A stretch of 5,409 bases of DNA, from NCBI GenBank assembly GCA_021442845.1, contig JABUSD010000135.1, positions 1 to 5,409 on the forward strand, read 5' to 3'. The notes under the pieces were generated by a model. The model searched no databases. It was not told the DNA's origin and saw only the letters and a program-made list of their open reading frames with translations. The stretch is from Holdemanella sp. (GTDB lineage: Bacteria > Bacillota_I > Bacilli_A > Erysipelotrichales > Erysipelotrichaceae). Shown piece by piece: positions 1 to 4,648 of the stretch (positions are counted from its first letter, which is position 1; the number at the start of each line of letters is the position of its first letter). Position numbers and translations under genes: made by a program.

Positions 1-782
1 TAAAAACCAAAATCAAAAATATGTCTATTGAACAGTTAGCCAGTGCAACATATACATCACCGGCAACCATTGTACGTTTCTGTAAGAAGCTGGATACAAA
101 GGGATATACGGATTTTCGCATTCGATTTAATACGGAATATATTGAAAATGATAAACATAAGGATATTAATGAAAACTTTCCTTTTTCTAAAGAGGATTCC
201 TATAAAGAAATTATCCACCAATTAGCCAATCTGCAGACAAAAGGAATTCTGAATACATCCAATAGTATCAATGAGAATCAAATGCGTCATATCACTAAAA
301 AGATACAGAAACAGAGCAATATTAATATCTTTGGAGAAGGAACATCCTATCAGGTAGCTCTTGATTTTCAGACAAAGCTATTACGTTTAGGCTATAGATG
401 CAATCTTATGAGTGATACAACCAATAAAGAAGCTTTAGCTTTTCAATCCAATAGTAAGGATGTCAATATAGTAATCAGTCATTCAGGAGAAACAAAATCT
501 ATGATTCGAATCATTCATATATTAAAGAAAAGGAATGGCTATGTTGTATCTATCTGTGATAATAAAAATAGTACGATAGGAATGCTTTCTAATGACTGTA
601 TTGAAACAGGAACAGGGGAACAAGGATATCTGAATGGAAAGATAGAACCTTTTGTTTCCTACATTTCTACACACTTTATATTGGATTGTTTGTATAGTTT
701 TCTATTTAAAGAGAACTATGATGAAAATATAAAGGTATTGAATGAAAATGCATCTATGATTTATAAGTTAAAGAATGAATGA
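1..782 (+). CDS. RpiR-family transcriptional regulator (HTH + SIS), 5'-truncated by window edge
   Basis: This is a DNA-binding regulator of the RpiR family, which typically senses phosphorylated sugars through a SIS domain. The first in-frame ATG is at 21, but the frame stays open to the left edge and the upstream codons (KTKIKN) continue the usual RpiR helix leading into MSIEQLA. The real start is therefore probably a few dozen codons off-window and 21 is an internal Met. Numbering from that Met, residues 1-37 form the recognition part of the HTH (SPATIVRFCKKL). Residues about 98-230 form the SIS domain, with a sugar-phosphate loop FGEGTS (104-109), SHSGET (153-158) and a VVSICD strand (175-180). 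The length fits a full family member missing only its N-terminus. A terminator follows 54 bases after the stop. No sugar gene is visible here, so the effector and target are unknown. The next gene is a possible target, but only by proximity. Confidence 0.9.
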   Translation, partial: KTKIKNMSIEQLASATYTSPATIVRFCKKLDTKGYTDFRIRFNTEYIENDKHKDINENFPFSKEDSYKEIIHQLANLQTKGILNTSNSINENQMRHITKKIQKQSNINIFGEGTSYQVALDFQTKLLRLGYRCNLMSDTTNKEALAFQSNSKDVNIVISHSGETKSMIRIIHILKKRNGYVVSICDNKNSTIGMLSNDCIETGTGEQGYLNGKIEPFVSYISTHFILDCLYSFLFKENYDENIKVLNENASMIYKLKNE

Positions 783-831
783 AAAAATATTTCATGATTT
801 TATATAAATAGAATTAAATAATGAAAGGAAG

Positions 832-858
832 TTGATAACACTTGTTCTATTGTAGAAT
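832..858 (+). promoter_or_regulatory. Weak candidate sigma-A promoter for the oxidoreductase gene
   Basis: TTGATA (832-837, 5 of 6 to the -35 consensus) and TAGAAT (853-858, 5 of 6 to the -10 consensus) are separated by only 15 bases, shorter than the usual 17. Transcription would begin near 865 and give a leader of about 45 bases carrying the ribosome binding site GAGGA (901-905). The elements lie inside the terminator hairpin, so the same bases would serve both purposes. The call is tentative because of the short spacer. Confidence 0.3.
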
Positions 859-870
859 GGGTGTTTTTTT
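837..870 (+). terminator. Intrinsic terminator after the RpiR regulator
   Basis: The arms AACACTTGTTCTA (837-849) and TAGAATGGGTGTT (853-865) pair over 13 positions with no mismatch, including three adjacent G-U pairs, around a 3-base loop. A run of seven T (864-870) follows. This is a typical rho-independent terminator and should end the regulator transcript. Confidence 0.85.
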
Positions 871-910
871 AATGGTAGAGTGTGATTGTAAGTAGAAAAA
901 GAGGACATTT

Positions 911-2791
911 ATGTTTGAACATTTATTTAAACCCATTAAGATTAACCAGATGATAGTAAAGAATCGAATTGTTGCGGCTCCCGTAAACGACTCCTTTGAA
1001 GAAAAGGCATTAGGAGGTGCAGGACTTGTTATCTGTGGTCACACCATTGTAGAACCAGGAAGATCCAGCTATAAGAGCAGGGATGAATGTACTGGGTTTG
1101 AAAAGTATGAAAGACAGGAAACCAGAAGAAAAGTGTTGAAAGTTCATCAGGCAGGAGCAAAGGCAGCCATTGAAATCTTTCATGGTGGACAGGAAGCAAG
1201 AGTTGTTGATTATGCCAAAGGTCCAATTGATATGATTCGAGAAGATGGAACCATTGTCAAAGCTATGACAAGAGAGATGATGGATGAAACACTACATTAT
1301 TATTATGAAAGTGCAAGAAATGCAAAAGAAATTGGTTTTGATTGTCTATTCATGCATTTTGGACATGGATGGTTAGCTGCACAGTTTCTAAGTCCATATT
1401 TCAATAAAAGAGAAGATGAATATGGTGGATCTTTAGAAAATCGTATGAAGTTTCCTTTAGAGATTCTAAAGACTGTAAGAGAAGCGGTAGGACCTACCTT
1501 TCCCATCGATATGCGAATCAGTGCTTATGAATGGGTAGAAGGATCCATTGAATTGCGTGATGTCATCTTTTTTATTCAAAAGGCAAGTCAGTATATTGAT
1601 ATGGTACAGATATCCGCTGGTTTGGATATGAATAGAGAAGCCAATGTACATACGCATACAACAAATTTTGAAGAAAGAATGCCAAATGTGAAATGGGCAA
1701 GAAAAATAAAAAAGAATGTAGCGATACCCGTCAGTGTAGTAGGCGCTATCTTAAATCCACAGGATGCCGATACTCTTATAAAAAACGGAGATGTAGATCT
1801 TGTTGCTTTTGGAAGAAGCTTTCTAGCGGATCCATATTGGCCAAAAAAGGCGTTGGAACAACGCCCAGAGGATATCCGACCATGTCTGCGATGTTTAAAC
1901 TGTTATCACATTTCCACAGACCACTGGAATGTAGGATGTAGTGTCAATCCAGCTTACAACAATGATTTTGTATCAAATGAAATAATGAAAGCAGAGAATA
2001 AAAAGAAAGTTGTGATTGTTGGAGCAGGACCTGTTGGCATGCAGGCAGCCATTACAGCTTATGATCGTGGTCATGATGTCATATTGCTTGAAAAGAACAA
2101 TGAATTGGGTGGACAATTGATTCCTATTTCAAAGGAATACTATAAGACAGAAATAAAAGATCTATTACATCATTTAAAAGCCCAGATTCAAAAAAGAAGA
2201 ATTGATGTACGTTTAAACTTTGAGGCAGATAAAGAAAATATTAAGGAATTGAATCCAGATGCACTAATCATTGCGATTGGTGCAAAAGAAGTTAATATTC
2301 CTATAAAAGGAAAAGAGACATCCAATGTCATTATGGCATTAGATGCCATCAATCATCCCGAAAAACTAGGAAACAATATTGTCATTTTAGGTGGAGGAAC
2401 GATTGGAGCCGAATTGGGTTTGGAATTATCCTTAGTGGATAAGAAAAATGTAACTATTGTGGAATTAGGAAATGAAATTGCAGCGAAAGGAAATCTCCTA
2501 TATAAAATTGCCTTAAGACAGAAAATGAAACAGGCAGACACATTAAAAATCTGTTTAAATACAAATTGTATCGAATTAAAAGACAATGTAGCCTATCTAA
2601 AAAAAGGAAAAGAAATAACAGAAGTATCCTTTGATACATTCATTATGGCTGTAGGTTTAAGAAATGATATCAATGAAGTAGAAAGTCTATACAATATCAT
2701 TCCAAATACAGTGCATATTGGCGACTGTAGTAATGTAGCCAATATTATGAATGCAATCTTCGAAGGATATAATGTAGCTTTGCATATCTAA
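911..2791 (+). CDS. Old Yellow Enzyme-type FMN/4Fe-4S/FAD oxidoreductase (2,4-dienoyl-CoA reductase / BaiCD / 2-enoate reductase superfamily)
   Basis: This 626-residue cytoplasmic flavoenzyme is expected to pass electrons from NAD(P)H through FAD and an iron-sulfur cluster to FMN, reducing an activated C=C bond. Residues 1-315 are the FMN TIM barrel: start LFKPIKI, KNRIVAAP (17-24), the active-site stretch HFGHGWLAAQFLSP (149-162) and DEYGGSLENR (169-178), and a phosphate-binding VAFGRSFLADP (298-308). C325, C328, C331 and C343 (CX2CX2CX11C) should bind the 4Fe-4S cluster. An FAD fold begins at VVIVGAGPVG (367-376), an NAD(P) fold at VILGGGTIG (491-499), and FAD closure is at IGDCSNVANIMNAIFEGYNVA (603-623). 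The start has GAGGA five bases upstream of the ATG. Compared with my memory of relatives, the loop after the KNRIVAAP strand is short: GGAGLV is reached about 11 residues later. The family covers dienoyl-CoA, enoates, cinnamates, bile-acid intermediates and amines, so the substrate cannot be named from sequence alone. Confidence 0.9.
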   Translation: MFEHLFKPIKINQMIVKNRIVAAPVNDSFEEKALGGAGLVICGHTIVEPGRSSYKSRDECTGFEKYERQETRRKVLKVHQAGAKAAIEIFHGGQEARVVDYAKGPIDMIREDGTIVKAMTREMMDETLHYYYESARNAKEIGFDCLFMHFGHGWLAAQFLSPYFNKREDEYGGSLENRMKFPLEILKTVREAVGPTFPIDMRISAYEWVEGSIELRDVIFFIQKASQYIDMVQISAGLDMNREANVHTHTTNFEERMPNVKWARKIKKNVAIPVSVVGAILNPQDADTLIKNGDVDLVAFGRSFLADPYWPKKALEQRPEDIRPCLRCLNCYHISTDHWNVGCSVNPAYNNDFVSNEIMKAENKKKVVIVGAGPVGMQAAITAYDRGHDVILLEKNNELGGQLIPISKEYYKTEIKDLLHHLKAQIQKRRIDVRLNFEADKENIKELNPDALIIAIGAKEVNIPIKGKETSNVIMALDAINHPEKLGNNIVILGGGTIGAELGLELSLVDKKNVTIVELGNEIAAKGNLLYKIALRQKMKQADTLKICLNTNCIELKDNVAYLKKGKEITEVSFDTFIMAVGLRNDINEVESLYNIIPNTVHIGDCSNVANIMNAIFEGYNVALHI

Positions 2792-2827
2792 TCTATTTTT
2801 ATTATCATATACGTAAAGTGATAAAAA

Positions 2828-3277
2828 ATGGTCATATTGTTGTTTGGCATTTCAAATGTAGGAAAGAGTATAATGGGACAGATATTAGCTGAAAAGCTAG
2901 GTGTTGTATATTATAATCTGGATGATGAAATTAAAGCTCTATATCAAATTACTTTAGAAGAATTTGTCCATACAGGTACTTTAATGGAAAGAGATCGAAA
3001 ACGTGGAAAGCTTATTGGTCAATTGATAAAGAAAAGGGAAAATAGTGTAATCGCTATTACACCGATGTCATACCCAGAGTATTTTAATATTCATCTAAAA
3101 AAGGATAATGTATTTGCGATTGAAGTTTTCGATCATCCACAACATATCTTTGATAGGCTTGTATTCAGTGATGAAAATGATGGGATCTATAAAGATGATG
3201 AGTATAAAAATGCCCGCAAAGATTATTATATGAGAGAGATCATCGAAGATCTTCAATCCATGTTTATAAAGGAATGA
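2828..3277 (+). CDS. Small P-loop NTPase, shikimate kinase-like fold, function unknown
   Basis: This is a 149-residue protein with an N-terminal Walker A motif GISNVGKS (7-14), followed by LDDEI (31-35), the position where shikimate kinases and related small kinases hold substrate-binding acids. The next stretch, ITLEEFVHTGTLMERDRKRG (41-60), also resembles the AroK region that ends in the shikimate-binding Arg. The GGG motif expected after the third strand is absent; IAITPMSYP (75-83) stands there instead. A Lys/Asp/Tyr-rich C-terminus (about 120-135) could be the lid. It probably binds ATP and phosphorylates a small molecule, but a true AroK role is doubtful and no other aromatic-pathway gene is nearby. 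The ATG is preceded 36 bases after the previous stop by only a weak AAAGTG (2815-2820), and an in-frame TAA at 2822 excludes an earlier start. It is probably cotranscribed with the oxidoreductase and ends at the terminator that overlaps its stop codon. Confidence 0.8.
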   Translation: MVILLFGISNVGKSIMGQILAEKLGVVYYNLDDEIKALYQITLEEFVHTGTLMERDRKRGKLIGQLIKKRENSVIAITPMSYPEYFNIHLKKDNVFAIEVFDHPQHIFDRLVFSDENDGIYKDDEYKNARKDYYMREIIEDLQSMFIKE

Positions 3278-3308
3278 AGAAGGAAAATGTGACTTTTCCT
3301 TCTTTTTT
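3277..3308 (+). terminator. Intrinsic terminator closing the oxidoreductase/P-loop unit
   Basis: AAGAAGGAAAA (3277-3287) pairs perfectly over 11 bases with TTTTCCTTCTT (3294-3304) around a 6-base loop TGTGAC, followed by a T-run to 3308. The 5' arm starts on the last base of the P-loop gene's stop codon. Confidence 0.88.
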
Positions 3309-3317
3309 GTTTATTAT
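3289..3317 (+). promoter_or_regulatory. Candidate sigma-A promoter for the CVYGPP peptide operon, predicting a leaderless mRNA
   Basis: GTGACT (3289-3294, sharing the TGAC core with TTGACA) and TATTAT (3312-3317, 5 of 6 to TATAAT) are exactly 17 bases apart. Initiation about 7 bases after the -10 falls at 3324, the A of the lipoprotein ATG. That agrees with the absence of any Shine-Dalgarno sequence before that ATG. The -35 lies in and beside the terminator loop. An overlapping alternative -10, TATAGT (3315-3320), would need a spacer of 20 bases and is less likely. Confidence 0.5.
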
Positions 3318-3323
3318 AGTAAT

Positions 3324-3473
3324 ATGAAGAAAACAAGTAAAATCATCACAATCAGTGCTGCATTAATCGCTTCTTTAGGACTAAGTGCCTGTAAGGAAGA
3401 AGAAGTACCAGAATGCGTCTATGGACCACCAATTCCAGAAGAAGTACAGGAGCAGGTAGATGAAGGAAAATAA
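3324..3473 (+). CDS. Short lipoprotein with CVYGPP motif, candidate radical SAM substrate
   Basis: This 49-residue product is not described by any family I can name with certainty. A basic start (MKKTSK) is followed by a hydrophobic stretch (7-20) and a lipobox LSAC (20-23), so it should be exported, lipidated on C23 and cut to a 27-residue mature lipopeptide. The mature part is acidic (EEE at 25-27, then EE and DE near the end) and carries CVYGPP at 31-36. The same six residues occur in the next gene, and a radical SAM/SPASM enzyme follows, so I infer that CVYGPP is the modified site and that the signal peptide may double as a leader. There is no ribosome binding site before the ATG; a leaderless start is proposed. 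The end overlaps the next gene by 14 bases. The signal peptide and the shared motif make this a real gene despite its size. Confidence 0.85.
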   Translation: MKKTSKIITISAALIASLGLSACKEEEVPECVYGPPIPEEVQEQVDEGK

Positions 3474-3534
3474 GGAAGAAATCATCATCGCCATGGATGA
3501 AATAAAAGTCATTCAATGTGTCTATGGACCACCA
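3414..3534 (+). repeat. Paired 18-base direct repeat encoding CVYGPP
   Basis: TGCGTCTATGGACCACCA (3414-3431) recurs as TGTGTCTATGGACCACCA (3517-3534), 103 bases downstream, differing only in the third base of the Cys codon. The copies are in different reading frames relative to each other, and each is in the frame of its own small gene. This supports both genes and suggests duplication of a motif-bearing peptide. Confidence 0.9.
3448..3452 (+). promoter_or_regulatory. Ribosome binding site of the second CVYGPP peptide
   Basis: AGGAG lies 7 bases before the ATG at 3460, inside the end of the lipoprotein gene. The alternative in-frame ATG at 3493 has only AAGGAA about 15 bases away, so 3460 is the better start. 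Confidence 0.75.
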
Positions 3535-3576
3535 CCAGATAGAAAAGAAGATTGTGATGAACAGGAAGATCATTGA
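3460..3576 (+). CDS. 38-residue cytosolic peptide with CVYGPPP core, candidate RiPP precursor
   Basis: This is a 38-residue peptide without signal sequence or membrane segment. Residues 1-19 look like a charged leader: MKENKEE, then a short hydrophobic IIIAM, then DEIKVIQ. CVYGPPP occupies 20-26, and an acidic tail with a second cysteine at 32 ends in EQEDH. The motif matches residues 31-36 of the preceding lipoprotein, while the rest does not. The start at 3460 is chosen because AGGAG sits 7 bases upstream. It overlaps the lipoprotein stop by 14 bases, and its own last 20 bases overlap the radical SAM start, which implies translational coupling. I infer that it is a second substrate, or an intracellular version, of the neighbouring radical SAM enzyme. 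It could instead be a coupling or carrier peptide. No function is proven by sequence. Confidence 0.75.
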   Translation: MKENKEEIIIAMDEIKVIQCVYGPPPDRKEDCDEQEDH

Positions 3577-4636
3577 ATATAAATCAAGTCGATTGGATGC
3601 ATACGCAAAGATTCGAACAAATCTTTATGAAAAGCCTAAATTAAGGCAATTGTTTCTAGAATTGACTCTACGTTGTAATGAGCACTGTTTTCATTGCGGT
3701 TCTAAATGTGATGGCAGTTATGAAGATCATGTTTCTTTTGATGAATATAAACAATTGATAGATGAAGTGAAAGAGAACTTTGGATGTAAGGATATATTAT
3801 TCTGTATTACTGGAGGAGAACCTTTATTAAGAAAGGATTTCTTTGAGATTGTGGATTATATTCATACATCTGGTTTTAAATGGGGAATGACAACCAATGG
3901 AACTTTAATCACAAAAGAGATTTCAAGAAAATTAAAAGAAGCAGGGATGTCTACCGTATCTATCAGTATTGATGGATTGGAGCAAACTCATGATCGTCAA
4001 AGAGGATTAAAAGGTGGATATAAAAAAGCGATGGAAGGCATTCAGAATCTAATTGATGAAGATTGTTTTGAAGCTATACAGGTTACGACTGTATTCAATC
4101 ATTCTAATATGCATGAAATGGATGAATTATATAATATCTTTTTAAATATGGATATTGATAGCTGGAGAGTGATTGGGATTGAACCGATAGGAAGAGCTTT
4201 AGAGCATGAGGATTTATTATTAACACCGGATGATCAAAGAAAACTGTTTTCTTTTATAAAATCAAAAAGAGAAGAGAATATGCCTATATGTTATGGATGT
4301 AGCCATTATTTAGGTTTAGAATATGAAAGAGATGTCAGAGACTGGTATTTTCTATGTGGAGCAGGTACTTTTGTGGCAAGCATTGATGCGGATGGGGATA
4401 TACGTGCTTGTTTAGATATTGAAAAAAGTGATAGCACTATACAAGGAAATATCAAAAAGGATTCTTTTACAGATATATGGAACAATAAATTTACTTTATT
4501 TCGAAAGAATTTAAGTGTGATGTGTGAATCCTGTAAAGGATGTACCCATGAAAAATGGTGTGCAGGAGGAAGTCATCATAGTTATGATTATGATAAGAAT
4601 GAACAGCGAATCTGTTTCAAGGACATATTATTTTAA
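3557..4636 (+). CDS. Radical SAM/SPASM peptide-maturase-type enzyme
   Basis: This 359-residue enzyme has the radical SAM signature CX3CX2C at C40, C44 and C47 (CNEHCFHC), which holds the 4Fe-4S cluster that cleaves S-adenosylmethionine. GGEP (86-89) and SISIDG (135-140) are the other core-barrel motifs. The C-terminal SPASM region has C267-X12-G280-X4-C285, GNI (297-299), then C323, C326, C329, C335 and C353 for auxiliary clusters. Where CX2CX5CX3C is usual, the last Cys is replaced by S339. SPASM proteins mostly modify peptides or proteins. The stretch LRQLFLELTLRC plus HCGSKC resembles, from memory, the family encoded beside small lipoproteins in Bacteroidetes (TIGR04133), which fits the upstream lipoprotein. 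The start is placed at ATG 3557, preceded by a weak AAAAGAAG and overlapping the peptide stop. A GTG at 3518 is in frame but lies within the CVYGPP codons and has no ribosome binding site. The likely substrates are the two upstream peptides. Confidence 0.9.
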   Translation: MNRKIIEYKSSRLDAYAKIRTNLYEKPKLRQLFLELTLRCNEHCFHCGSKCDGSYEDHVSFDEYKQLIDEVKENFGCKDILFCITGGEPLLRKDFFEIVDYIHTSGFKWGMTTNGTLITKEISRKLKEAGMSTVSISIDGLEQTHDRQRGLKGGYKKAMEGIQNLIDEDCFEAIQVTTVFNHSNMHEMDELYNIFLNMDIDSWRVIGIEPIGRALEHEDLLLTPDDQRKLFSFIKSKREENMPICYGCSHYLGLEYERDVRDWYFLCGAGTFVASIDADGDIRACLDIEKSDSTIQGNIKKDSFTDIWNNKFTLFRKNLSVMCESCKGCTHEKWCAGGSHHSYDYDKNEQRICFKDILF

Positions 4637-4641
4637 AGGAG
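4635..4641 (+). promoter_or_regulatory. Ribosome binding site of the MORN-repeat gene
   Basis: AAAGGAG begins in the stop codon of the radical SAM gene and lies 7 bases before ATG 4649. The in-frame ATG at 4643 is only 1 base away from it, so 4649 is preferred. Confidence 0.8.
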
Positions 4642-4648
4642 AATGAGT

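Noticed and set aside
842..895. A possible 17-residue leader peptide starting with TTG after AAAGGAAG and reading through the terminator.
   Set aside because: It has a rare start codon, lies within a terminator hairpin, and shows no motif or codon pattern suggesting selection.
1029..1657. Three minus-strand open frames inside the oxidoreductase gene.
   Set aside because: They overlap conserved catalytic and cofactor motifs of the + strand protein and show no recognisable product.
2797..2829. Imperfect inverted repeat TTATCA/TGATAA flanking the weak ribosome binding site of the P-loop gene.
   Set aside because: It is short, made of A and T with a mismatch, and has an 11-base loop. Such pairs are expected by chance in AT-rich spacers.
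3518..3556. Extension of the radical SAM protein to a GTG start at 3518.
   Set aside because: This GTG lies in the CVYGPP codons of the second peptide, has no ribosome binding site, and adds 13 residues (SMDHHQIEKK-type) that look like an out-of-frame reading of a conserved motif. The ATG at 3557 fits better.
3324..3576. A single frameshifted gene instead of two small ones.
   Set aside because: The second frame has its own AGGAG at ideal distance and its own complete copy of the motif, and the first frame ends in a normal short acidic tail. Two overlapping genes explain this better than a broken one.
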